This document shows positions 41,608 through 52,602 of a stretch of DNA of 64,000 nucleotides, in pieces (the stretch's first letter is position 1; every line of letters starts with the position of its first letter). The notes beneath the pieces were generated by a model. The model was not told the DNA's origin. It did not search any database and worked only from the letters and a program-made list of their open reading frames with translations. Source of the stretch: Schistocerca nitens (lineage: Eukaryota; Arthropoda; Insecta; Orthoptera; Acrididae); the NCBI RefSeq assembly GCF_023898315.1, contig NC_064614.1, positions 1,053,512,432-1,053,576,431 of the forward strand, given 5' to 3'. The translations under genes and the position numbers were made by a program.

Positions 41608-43746
41608 AAAAGAAAGAAAAAAAGAGAAAGAAAAAAAGAGAAAGAAAAAAAGAGAAAGAAAAAAAGAGAAAGAAAAAAAGAGAAAGAAAAAAAGAGAAAG
41701 AAAAAAAGAGAAAGAAAAAAAGAGAAAGAAAAAAAGAGAAAGAAAAAAAGAGAAAGAAAAAAAGAGAAAGAAAAAAAGAGAAAGAAAAAAAGAGAAAGAA
41801 AAAAAGAGAAAGAAAAAAAGAGAAAGAAAAAAAGAGAAAGAAAAAAAGAGAAAGAAAAAAAGAGAAAGAAAAAAAGAGAAAGAAAAAAAGAGAAAGAAAA
41901 AAAGAGAAAGAAAAAAAGAGAAAGAAAAAAAGAGAAAGAAAAAAAGAGAAAGAAAAAAAGAGAAAGAAAAAAAGAGAAAGAAAAAAAGAGAAAGAAAAAA
42001 AGAGAAAGAAAAAAAGAGAAAGAAAAAAAGAGAAAGAAAAAAAGAGAAAGAAAAAAAGAGAAAGAAAAAAAGAGAAAGAAAAAAAGAGAAAGAAAAAAAG
42101 AGAAAGAAAAAAAGAGAAAGAAAAAAAGAGAAAGAAAAAAAGAGAAAGAAAAAGAAGAGAAAGAAAAAGAAGAGAAAGAAAAAGAAGAGAAAGAAAAAGA
42201 AGAGAAAGAAAAAGAAGAGAAAGAAAAAGAAGAGAAAGAAAAAGAAGAGAAAGAAAAAGAAGAGAAAGAAAAAGAAGAGAAAGAAAAAGAAGAGAAAGAA
42301 AAAGAAGAGAAAGAAAAAGAAGAGAAAGAAAAAGAAGAGAAAGAAAAAGAAGAGAAAGAAAAAGAAGAGAAAGAAAAAGAAGAGAAAGAAAAAGAAGAGA
42401 AAGAAAAAGAAGAGAAAGAAAAAGAAGAGAAAGAAAAAGAAGAGAAAGAAAAAGAAGAGAAAGAAAAAGAAGAGAAAGAAAAAGAAGAGAAAGAAAAAGA
42501 AGAGAAAGAAAAAGAAGAGAAAGAAAAAGAAGAGAAAGAAAAAGAAGAGAAAGAAAAAGAAGAGAAAGAAAAAGAAGAGAAAGAAAAAGAAGAGAAAGAA
42601 AAAGAAGAGAAAGAAAAAGAAGAGAAAGAAAAAGAAGAGAAAGAAAAAGAAGAGAAAGAAAAAGAAGAGAAAGAAAAAGAAGAGAAAGAAAAAGAAGAGA
42701 AAGAAAAAGAAGAGAAAGAAAAAGAAGAAAAAGAAAAAGAAAAAGAAGAGAAAGAAAAAGAAGAGAAAGAAAAAGAAGAAAAAGAGAAAGAAAAAGAAGA
42801 GAAAGAAAAAGAAGAGAAAGAAAAAGAAGAGAAAGAAAAAGAAGAGAAAGAAAAAGAAGAGAAAGAAAAAGAAGAGAAAGAAAAAGAAGAGAAAGAAAAA
42901 GAAGAGAAAGAAAAAGAAGAGAAAGAAAAAGAAGAGAAAGAAAAAGAAGAGAAAGAAAAAGAAGAGAAAGAAAAAGAAGAGAAAGAAAAAGAAGAGAAAG
43001 AAAAAGAAGAGAAAGAAAAAGAAGAGAAAGAAAAAGAAGAGAAAGAAAAAGAAGAGAAAGAAAAAAGAAGAGAAAGAAAGAAAAAAGAAAAAAAGAAAGA
43101 AAGAAAAAAGAAAAAAAGAAAGAAAGAAAAAAGAAAAAAAGAAAGAAAGAAAAAAGAAAAAAAGAAAGAAAGAAAAAAGAAAAAAGAAAGAAAGAGAAAA
43201 AGAAAAAAAGAAAGAAAGAGAAAAAGAAAAAAAGAAAGAAAGAGAAAAAGAAAAAAAGAAAGAAAGAGAAAAAGAAAAAAAGAAAGAAAGAGAAAAAGAA
43301 AAAAAGAAAGAAAGAGAAAAAGAAAAAAAGAAAGAGAGAAAAAGAAAGAAAGAAAGAAAGAAAAAGAAAGAAAGAAAGAAAGAAAAAAAGAAAGAAAAAG
43401 AAAGAAAGAAAAAGAAAGAAAAAGAAAGAAAGAAAAAGAAAGAAAAAGAAAGAAAGAAAAAGAAAGAAAGAAAAAGAAAGAAAGAGAAAGAAAGAAAAAG
43501 AAAGAAAGAAAAAGAAAGAAAGAAAAAGAAAGAAAGAAAAAGAAAGAAAGAAAAAGAAAGAAAGAAAAAGAAAGAAAGAAAAAGAAAGAAAGAAAAAGAA
43601 AGAAAGAAAAAGAAAGAAAGAAAAAGAAAGAAAAAGAAAGAAAGAAAAAGAAAGAAAAAGAAAGAAAGAAAAAGAAAGAAAGAAAAAGAAAGAAAGAAAA
43701 AGAAAGAAAGAAAAAGAAAGAAAGAAAAAGAAAGAAAGAAAAAGAA
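41608..43746 (+). repeat. Uninterrupted 2,139-bp polypurine tandem array
   Basis: Every base on the plus strand is A or G. Five kinds of unit follow in order: a 14-mer (AGAAAGAAAAAAAG; 41608 to ~42150), a 15-mer (AGAAAGAAAAAGAAG; ~42151-43060, with an irregular patch at 42727-42790), a 23-mer (~43061-43185), a 24-mer with GAAAGAAAGAGAAAAAG (~43186-43335), and GAAAGAAAGAAAAA-type units (~43336-43746). Lys/Arg/Glu-rich frames up to 824 codons and their Phe/Leu/Ser antisense are by-products of the repeat. Confidence 0.97.
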
Positions 43747-46010
43747 CTGGTAGCCCAGAACAAACAAAAAAAAAAACCACTATTCTAAACACAAATGTTA
43801 ATGAAATACAATTACACTTGCTGTCCCTTCAGGAATGAAACCTATAAAAAAAATTTACGCAATTACAAGTACAAATACATTATTCCCTATCTTGCGAGTC
43901 ACACGGAATCATTTCATTCTGTAATTTTCTTGGGGTCAAAAAGTTGCCGACAGGTTCCCTAGAAACACTGTCTCGGTGTCAAAGCTCTCCCATGGTTACC
44001 CAGATGAAAGTCTAAGTTACTCAAACCGGCATTTTGAACACGCACTGAACAGTAAACTGTATCTCACATTAAACACAAATATCATAGTCACCCTCAGAGT
44101 ACCATCCACACGAATCTGGTCGCCCAGAAATGGCCCTACAACTACTATTACCCATGGTTCTGTCCTTTCAGTTCATGGTGTAATTAAAAGTCGTAAGTTC
44201 CAACAAAAAGCACTTATTCCTGCACCAATTAAAGAAATGTCTCTTACTACAAATGCAAATGTCAATGTCCCACTTTAGTTTCTTGCGTTCATACAATAAT
44301 TAGTCACCAAATGACAACTCCTCTCTAAGTATACCAAGCGTCCCACATGCAATTCACAAAGCACACATAACAAGTCACAGAGAAGTTTATGGATCCCACT
44401 GTTCAGTGGTCAAGACAAAACAAAACAATCGTCCTGTCTGCTAAAGACAAAATCTTTTCCACCACTCACAACGTGGGAACACCAGTCCTTCACTTTCCAC
44501 CTTATGGAGACATACGAGCAGTCATCTTGTTTCACGGCTCCACAGTCCAGTACTAGTTAATAGTTGCTGGTAAAAAATGCCCGCCGGACTGCCACGCGTC
44601 GTTCATTCTGCCATCGCTCCACCGTTGAGCAGAAGAAACCACCCGCTGTTGCCTCCGCGGGATACTTTCCCCAGTCGTAAGGGTGGCGGAACTTATGAAT
44701 GGCCTGTAGTATGTGCTTGTCGCCCCAGGCCATTGACCTGCTGTAGCGGGCACGTGGAGTGTACCCCGACCGGCAGTGGAGTGGGGAGTGCCGCGGCTCT
44801 GTCGCCTCTCCCCTGGCTTATTTGGTACAGGCGAGTTCTGTGTAGCCTCTCAGCACTACGACAACCAATCAGACCCTTCCGTGCATCTCGCAACATTACA
44901 GACAAAAGGATATTCTTACAGTATTTAAATACTCATTGATTACTTGTATGATCTACTAGTTACATTGGTAATAAAAGAATCTTTGTTCCAAAAAACGTAA
45001 AATCATACACCCTAGTTTTCTACACATACAACATCAACATTTATCCCTTTTCTTTATACGGCCCACACTTGTGCTATTGACTGTACCTGTCGTCCTTCAT
45101 ACAAAACATGTAAGTGTAAAGAAAGAATAAGAAACAATCTATACAGCTCATAGTTATAATATCAAATAGTAGACTACTCTAACATCCTATAACAGTGAAA
45201 ATATTAGAAACTGTTGATTCTAAAACTACAATATACAATGCACCTTTGTGCTTGTGACAGACAAATTCGTATCTCTTTATATATTTTACCTTTATTATAT
45301 ATAACATTTCTAGGACATGTATGAACCTTCCACATGTCAGATCCTGATCTGCCATCGAGGTTCATCCAAATCAAACACTAAAGCACAATAATGTTTTAGT
45401 TATGGATCGGTAGCATCCCCTTTACAGGAGTGTGCGCATTGATCACACTACTCTACGACTCTCACTCACCAGACATCACATTTCCCCTCTCATTCGATCC
45501 ATTAATACACTAACAATAGGTCTAGAAGTCAGCTAACCTTAACACCACCACACTCACGACAACATACCATACCTTTGCTCCCTTATACTCAACCACGTAA
45601 CACATGAAGCTGTTTCGGAGATAGCATTCCAGTCTCCGAATTCGTCCTTTCACTTTGGCACCTCTCTCCATCGGCTTACCTCTGCATTCACTTTACCGAT
45701 TATTCATCCTGCTAAATATCAACTTATAATTGCGACATTTCATCTAAGAACAAAAAATACACCAATTATTAATCCTGCAAAATAACTGTACACATTCTTG
45801 GTACCGTTTTGAATAGTTATACTGGCACCATGCTTCAACAACAACAAAAATTACTTTTTTTCATGTTGCAAATTTATGGTAAGAATTAGATTTACACTTA
45901 TATTACATCTTACGTCAGTATTCCACAACGTTCACCACCTGGATCTCTTACTCCCTTTATGTCCCTTCACGTTTTGCAGTTGTCGTCAGCTCTTCATTCG
46001 TATTTCGGCT
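43747..46010. other. No recognisable gene
   Basis: About 2.3 kb. The open frame at 43976-44278 (100 codons) and GC-richer sequence at 44580-44900 resemble nothing I can name. An old LTR retrotransposon is possible but I see no ends. Confidence 0.35.
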
Positions 46011-46011
46011 C

Positions 46012-46027
46012 GTGGGAAGAACGCAAA

Positions 46028-46081
<54 letters not shown>

Positions 46082-46130
46082 AAGAACGCAAATGTGTGTG
46101 TGTGAGAAGAACTCAAATGTGGGAAGAACT
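46012..46130 (+). repeat. Degenerate island of the 17-bp satellite with (TG)n
   Basis: GTGGGAAGAACGCAAATGTA is followed by about 28 TG units, then AAGAACGCAAATGTGTG, GAGAAGAACTCAAATGTGGG and GAAGAAC. These match the satellite unit of 37424-39370 (GCAAATGTGGGA followed by AAACGC or AAAACGC), 6.6 kb away. The TG run appears to have grown from the TGTG of the unit. Confidence 0.75.
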
Positions 46131-46255
46131 ACTTAAACCTAACTAACCGTAGAACATCACACATCCATGCCTGAAGAAGGATTCGAACCTGCGACGGTAG
46201 CACCAGCGCGATTCTTGACTTAAGGGCGTAGAACCGCTCGGCCACAGCGGCCGGC
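46131..46255 (-). mobile_element. SINE lacking its 3' tail
   Basis: Plus strand runs from CTACTTAAACCTAACTAACC to the head CGCTCGGCCACAGCGGCCGG, with the B-box complement GGATTCGAACC. The tail with the hairpin is absent; the satellite-like sequence abuts at GAAGAACTACTT, which overlaps the SINE's own GAACTACTT. Confidence 0.8.
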
Positions 46256-47596
46256 GAAGCTGTAAAATTTTGTAATGTGTGTAAACTCACTGGTAGCGAA
46301 ATACTGGACAAATTTTCACGAGGTTATTACGGTCAATGTGACCGCAGCGTGGAGTGCCAAGATTTATTTCATCAAAAATTGAAGCTGGAGAATCTCACTT
46401 GTGAAATGTTCTCATTTGTAGAGTTTTAAGTGGTGAAGTGTGATTGCAAATTCCCAAGCGAGGGTTTGATCCCATTTATTAGTAAGTGCTGTATCATTCT
46501 CGTACCATTTCTTTCACCTCTCGCGATGTCTTAACGTAGAAAATGACTAGTCACGCCGTAGTTCTGAGACCACTTTTAAATTTAGTAAATATTTTAGTTC
46601 AGTGGTTGGAGGAAGATAATAGAGTACTGCCTCATTTAGTACGATGCCTAGAATTCTGTTTAATCTTCGGGGACAGTGACAAATTTCGTTAAAACAGCTG
46701 TATGAGAACATTAGTAAGCCATTTCAATATCCATACTGCTTCCGGCAATGGATGACAATACAACAAAATTAAAAGTGTCAAGTGATATGTAACTGAAGGT
46801 TGGACAGCAATTTTTATTTACATTTCTACCGATTACAGTGTTTGGTCAGAATATAGAATTAAAAGTTGCATTTTATCTTAAAATTTGTGCGACTAGAAAT
46901 TCCTTATGTTTTACGTAACGGCTAAAACACTTTAAAATTACATGCAGTTACTTTGTTAAAAAAATCACTAAGGCAGGTAGGGTTCTTTCACAGCGCTGCA
47001 CACTGCAGGTCTGTGTTTCGCCTTTGACTCGCATAGGCGCACCAGCTGGTTTCACACGTACCACATGCAGCACAAAGCCAGACAGTTGACAGTCCGTCTA
47101 CTGTGCGGAGAGCATAGACTGGCACGAGACGACGAGTTTAGCACCCTGCTTTATGGACACGCGCACAGCACTGTAGGCATCCGTAGGTAGCGTTGGTCTG
47201 CGAGGTATCTGCGGGTCCAGAGCTGTTGCCATGGTGAGCTGGAGAAGCTGACGTCAGTCTGTGAGGCACCTGCGGGCCTGCGGCTGGTGGCGCGGCGAGG
47301 GCGGCAGGAAGACGAGGCGCGCCCTCTCCCAGGGGCTGCCCGCAGACTCCGCTCGCACGCCCATAGCGCGCCGCAGCGGCGACCGGCGGCTCAGCAGCTT
47401 CCGCAGCGGCACTCCCACACGCTGGAACGAAATTCTTGGCATTTATTACCACTGTAGTCATGGTCGGCTAGTGGATACAGGGTTGCGTGTCTCCACAACC
47501 TTAAATAACGCGTTATAAAAACTGTAGGCTAATAGGAAACTGGAGATTCAGAGACTATGTGTATACAATATGGACAGATGATTTTAACAACACTAG
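46256..47596. other. Unassigned; contains a GC-rich island
   Basis: 46256-47100 is AT-rich with nothing recognised. 47190-47440 is strongly GC- and CpG-rich with open frames on both strands; see findings. Confidence 0.4.
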
Positions 47597-47615
47597 CTGT
47601 TGTTGGGATGTTTAA

Positions 47616-47648
47616 GGGGGACTAAACAGCGGAGGTCATCAGTCCCCC
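47616..47648 (-). other. 3' terminal hairpin of LINE 3
   Basis: On the minus strand, GGGGGACT pairs over 8 bp with AGTCCCCC around the 17-nt loop GATGACCTCCGCTGTTT. The SINE tails have GGGACT/AGTCCC with a near-identical 17-nt loop, linking this LINE type to the SINEs. Confidence 0.8.
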
Positions 47649-50265
47649 ATTCCAAAAACAGGCGAGCCGAAAATGTGCGGAGCAGGTAAAAACCAAAGGG
47701 GGAGGAGACTCCCCCCAGGCACTGAAAGAACACAAATGCAGCAACAAACACTACAAACAAGAAGAGTACTTATGAACACCAGACAGAAAGAAACAGAAGA
47801 AAAGAAGATGGCCAGAGACTGGTTGACTGACCACGAGAACAAAAAAAAAGGGGGGGAAAGAGTCAACCATCCGACTATACACCAAAACAGCAACAAATCT
47901 GGAGAGACGCGAGGACAAAAGACACAGAAAGGGAAACGTGCAGGACCTCCCTAAATAGAACCATAAAAAAGACTACCACGGATAAAATTTAAAACTTTAT
48001 CAGCCATGGAGGCATCGTCGCATAAAACCAAAGGCAAAGTGCCCAGGAGATTAAAAGACTGCCGGAGGGTGCGCCGTCGGGGACACTCCAACAGAATGTA
48101 GGCTACCGTCAGCCGGGACCCACACCGACGTAGGGGGGGATCCTCCTCACGCAAAAGATGGCCGTGCATCAGGTAGGTATGGCCGATGCGGAGCGCCACA
48201 CATCGGTTGTCTCCTTGACAGCCCGCAGTTTATTCGGGGCTGTCATGCCACGCCACTCAACAGACCACATCCCAAGCACCTTACGGCGCAACACCAGCTG
48301 CTGATCGCGAGCCGGGAGGCCGATCTCCAAAGCTGGGGCGTCGATCGCCCCTTTGGTCAGCCTGTCAACACGTTAGTTCCCGGGATGCCAACGTTACCTG
48401 GCGTCCATACAAAGACCACCGAACGACCAGAACGGGTAATGGTGGAAACAGACTCCTGAATAGAGGACACCAGAGGAGAAGAGGGATAGCAGCGGTCGAT
48501 GGCCTGAAGGCTGCTCAGGGAGTCACTGCTGATGACGATGGACGTACCTGAGCAGAAACGCATATGCTCAAGAGCGCGCAAGATGGCCACCAGCTCTGCA
48601 GTAAAAATACTGCAGCCAGCCGGCAAGGAACGCTGCTCAACATGGGCAGCGTGAGCAAAAGCGTAGGCAGTGCGACCATCAACCAGGGAACCATCAGTGT
48701 AGACAGCCTCACAGCCCGAAAATGAGGCGAGGAGCGCAAGAAAACGGCGACGGAGGGCCACAGGCGGAACCGAATCCTTGGGTCCCTGTGCCAAGTCCAG
48801 ACAGATGGACGGCCAGGGCAAACACCAGGGAGGCGTAGGTGCACGGACCCGGAAGGGAGGCAGAAGAGGGAATGACCCCAGTTCCGACAGCAGGGACTGA
48901 ATGCGGACAGCTATGGAAAGCCCAGACCTAGGTCGCCGTTCGGGCAGATGGAGGACCATGGCAGGGAAAAGCATGCGACGATTGGGATGGCCCGGCGAGC
49001 AATGCATGTGGACAGCATAGTAGGCGAGCAGTCGATGGCGGCGAATCCGCAGCGGGGGAACCAGTAGACTATCCACAGGGCTCGTACGAAAAGCGCCAGT
49101 TGCAAGCCGAACCCCACAGTGGTGGATGAGGTCTAACTACAACACTGAGGGTGATGCAGACACATAGGCTAGGCTCCCATAATCAAGCCTGGACTGAACA
49201 AGGGCCCTGCATAACCGCAACAGCGTGCAGCGATCTGCACCCCAAGATGTGTGGCTAAGGCAGCGGAGGGCGTTGAGGTGCCGCCAGCACTTTTGCTTCA
49301 GCTGAGTAATATGTGGAACCCATGTGAGCCAGGCATCAAAGACGAGTCCTAAGAAGCGGCACATGTCCACCACTTCAAGCAGGTGGCCGTCGAGGTAAAG
49401 TTCAGGATGAGGGTGGACCGTCCAACGCCTGCAGAAGTGCATAACTCTAGTCTTGGCTGCAGAGAACTGGAAACCATGAGTTAGAGCCCATGATGCCGCC
49501 TTGCGAACGGCTACTTGCAGCCTGCGTTCGGCGACTCCCGTAGTCGTGGAGCCAAATGAGATGCAGAAGTCATCGGCATACAAAGAAGGAGACACCGACG
49601 ACCCCACGGCTGCAGCCAGACCATTAATGGCCACTAGAAATAAGGAGATGCTCAACACCGAGCCCTGCGGGACCCCATTTTCCTGTATATAAGATGAACT
49701 AGAGGCGGCACCCACTTGCACCCGGAAAGAGCGGCGCAATAAAAAGGTTTGAAGAAAAGCCGGGAGCTGACCACGAAGACCCCACTCATGCAACGTAGCA
49801 AGGATGTGATGCCTCCATGTGGTGTCATACGCCTTCCGCAGATCAAAAAAAAAAGCAACGAGATGCTGACGTCGGGCAAAGGCCGTACGGATAGCAGTTT
49901 CCAGCCGCACCAAATTGTCCGCTGCAGACCAGCCCTGACGGAAGCCACCCTGGGATGGAGCGAGGAGACCGCGCGACTCAAGGACCCAACACAAACGCCG
50001 CCCCACCATACGTTCGAGCAATTTGCACAAAACGTTGGTGAGGGTATGGGACGATAGCTGTCCACCGCCAGCGGGTCCGCACCAGGTTTCAAGATGGGGA
50101 CAATAAGACCCTCTCGCCATTGCGACGGGAACACGCCCTCGCTCTAAATGCAGTTAAAGATAAGACTTTTATCCATTGTGGATGTGGAGCACTGTGACTG
50201 TGGTGTGAACAGGTTTTCAGAAATTACTGCAACCAGTCGCCTTTTATGTAGATGTATTTTATTTA

Positions 50266-50310
50266 ACCATGACCGGTTTCGAGCTGCCTAGCAACTCATC
50301 ATCAGATGGT
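50266..50310 (-). ncRNA. Hammerhead-ribozyme-like motif, left arm (inverted copy)
   Basis: The mirror image of 50827-50871 on the minus strand, with the same stem I, CTGATGA and GAAAC boxes and the same extra T. In a transcript through the whole palindrome, only one of the two copies would be in sense. Confidence 0.65.
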
Positions 50311-50826
50311 GTATACATTTAGTGCTTTTTTGTACCCATTGTGTGGGTGGTTGAGTATCTGTGGAAATAAATCTTTTTGCAGGTATATATATCTCTTTTA
50401 GGACGTATTTTTGAAATCATTGTGTCTTGTTTTTCACAATTTCACAAGTTAAAACTTTCACTAGATGTATATTACTTTTATGAGACACTGTTGGAAACAT
50501 ATATCTCGTTTTTCGTAAACATCGCTGAACACACTTAGCCACAGATACGAATACAGGATTTACACATTAATGTGTAAATCCTGTATTCGTATCTGTGGCT
50601 AAGTGTGTTCAGCGATGTTTACGAAAAACGAGATATATGTTTCCAACAGTGTCTCATAAAAGTAATATACATCTAGTGAAAGTTTTAACTTGTGAAATTG
50701 TGAAAAACAAGACACAATGATTTCAAAAATACGTCCTAAAAGAGATATATATACCTGCAAAAAGATTTATTTCCACAGATACTCAACCACCCACACAATG
50801 GGTACAAAAAAGCACTAAATGTATAC

Positions 50827-50871
50827 ACCATCTGATGATGAGTTGCTAGGCAGCTCGAAACCGGTCATGGT
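50827..50871 (+). ncRNA. Hammerhead-ribozyme-like motif, right arm
   Basis: Stem I ACCAT (50827-50831) pairs with ATGGT (50867-50871). The core CTGATGA (50832-50838) is followed by stem II GAGTTGC/GCAGCTC with loop TAG, then GAAA (50857-50860), a 2-bp stem III (AC/GT) with a CG loop, and cleavage-type GTC ending at 50866. One extra T (50839) between the core and stem II is non-canonical and may weaken activity. The very short stem III is typical of Penelope-like hammerheads. Confidence 0.65.
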
Positions 50872-52602
50872 TAAATAAAATACATCTACATAAAAGGCGA
50901 CTGGTTGCAGTAATTTCTGAAAACCAGCAGTTAAAGATGGTGAGGATGTGTCTGGCAGTCCCTGGAGAGATGCTTCAGCATCTGTGCGTGGATGCAGTCT
51001 GGTCCTGGTGCTGTATCAGGGTAATCGGCGAGGGCAGCGAGGAATTCCCTGTCGCTGAAACGAGCATTGTATTTTCAGAACGACGCGTGTGGAATGATAA
51101 CAGCGTCTGCTCGGCTCGCTCCTTTAGAGAGCGAAAGGCGGGGGGATAAGTTGGAGTCGCAGAGCTCTTAGCAAAGTGCGCAGCAAGGTGTTCAGCAATG
51201 GCGGCAGCGTCCATGCAGACAGCGCCGTCCAAGGAGATCCCAGGGACAACCATAGGGGTCTGGTATCCGTAAATCCGCCGGATCCGGGACCACACGAGCG
51301 AGGGGGAGACACGGGAGACCAGGGAGGAGACATACCTCTCCCAGCACTCCTGCTTACGCCGTGCAATAAGACGACGGACCAAGGCACGGAGCCTCTTAAA
51401 GGCAATGAGGGTCTCGAGAGACGGGTCCCGCCTATGACGCTGGAGAGCCCGCCGACGGTCGCGAATAGCCTCAGCAATCTCCGGTGACCACCAGGGTACA
51501 GCCTTCCTCCGAGGGAGGCCAGAAGAGCGGGGGATGGCAGCCGCGGCCGCTGAAATGATGGACGTGGTTAAGACACGGACCACCTCGTCAATGTCACCCT
51601 GTGGGGGAGATTCAATGGTTGCAGCGGAAGTAAAAGCCGGCCAGTCAGCCCTGTGGAGAGCCCAACGGGGCAGGCGCCCAGAAGAATGACACTGGGGCAG
51701 TGACAAATAGATGGGAAAATGGTCACTACCACACAGGTCAGGATGCACTCTCCAGTGGAGGGATGGGACAAGTCCGGGGCTGCAAAGAGAGATCGATGGC
51801 CGAGAACGAGCCATGGGCCACACTGAAATGCGTGGGAGCACCGGTGTTCAAGAGGCTAAGGTCGATCTGAGCCAACAAATGCTCCACGGCACGGCCGCGG
51901 TCATCGGAGACCCACCCCATAGAGGGTTGTGGGCATTGAAATCGCCCAGCAACAAGAAAGGTGGCGGCAGTTGGGCTATCAGAGCAGCCAGGACATGCTG
52001 CGCGACAGCACCATCCGGTGGAAGGTAAAGACTGCAGACGGTAACAGCCTGTGGCGTCCACACCCGAACAGCGACAGCCTCTAAAGCTGTTTGTAAAGGT
52101 ACAAACTCGCTGTGAAGAGAGTTAAGGACATATATGCCACCAGACACCCTTTCATAAGCTGCCCGGTTCTTATAATAACCCCGATAGCCACGGAGGGCGG
52201 GGGGATCGCATTGCTGGAAACCAAGTTTCCTGAAGTGCAATGCAGAAGAAAGGGTGAAGGCTGGTAAGTTGGCGGAGCTCAGCTAGATGGAAGAAACCGC
52301 TGCAGTTCCACTGGAGGATGGTATTGTCCATGGATGGGAACGGCGTGAAGGGACTGGGGAGGCAGATTACGCCTCCTGGGCCCCTGCTGCTATTGAGTCA
52401 CCACCTGTACAACAGCCATCCACTGCGTCCGAGGGACTGGCGAGATCCAGGTCCTTAGCGGACGCCAGAATCTCCACCTCGTCCTCAGACGCAGAGCTTG
52501 TAGGAAGCGGCGGGACGGGTGCCACCGCAATGTCGGTATTCTTGGGGACGTTCTGTTTCTGTTTCCCTCGGTGTGCCTTCGGTGGTTCAGGCTAGGAGGG
52601 AT

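Larger units (their letters stand above)
50162..50926. mobile_element. 765-bp palindromic insertion with two hammerhead-like motifs (Penelope-like?)
   Basis: A 12-bp duplication GCAGTTAAAGAT flanks it (50150-50161 and 50927-50938). Bases 50212-50568 and 50569-50925 are inverted copies with equal arm length (357 bp) and no spacer; I saw no mismatch when reading outward from the centre. About 50 bp (50162-50211) are outside the palindrome. Each arm carries a hammerhead-like motif. Hammerheads are known in the terminal repeats of Penelope-like elements, which can sit in inverted pairs, so I infer a pair of such repeats. No RT of that type is present. Confidence 0.75.
47951..52331 (-). pseudogene. 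LINE 3 ORF2: endonuclease, reverse transcriptase, RNase H
   Basis: The start is the ATG at 52331 (MDNTILQWNCSGF). The endonuclease has FFCIALQETWF, PFLLLGDFNAHNPLWG and GSDHFPIYLSLPQ, all expected APE-type blocks. RT shows VPILKPGADPLAVDSYRPI, motif A FFDLRKAYDTTW, motif B QENGVPQGSVLS, and intact motif C SLYADDFCISFG. RNase H has VYTDGSLVDG, FTAELVAILRAL and SSDSLSSLQ; its last block reads VWTPGNVGIPGTN, where PGHVGIPGNE is usual. Frameshifts fall near 52220, 51850, 50100 and 49100, and near 48300. The palindromic insertion at 50162-50926 lies between endonuclease and RT. The key RT and endonuclease residues survive, so decay is modest. Confidence 0.88.

Noticed and set aside
41364-43838. 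An 824-codon Lys/Arg/Glu-rich frame and long antisense Phe/Leu/Ser frames
   Set aside because: They follow directly from the polypurine tandem repeat, shift peptide pattern at each unit-length change, and have no conserved domain.
43976-44278. A 100-codon frame as a retroviral-type protein
   Set aside because: No catalytic or structural motif could be recognised on either strand, and no LTRs were found around it.
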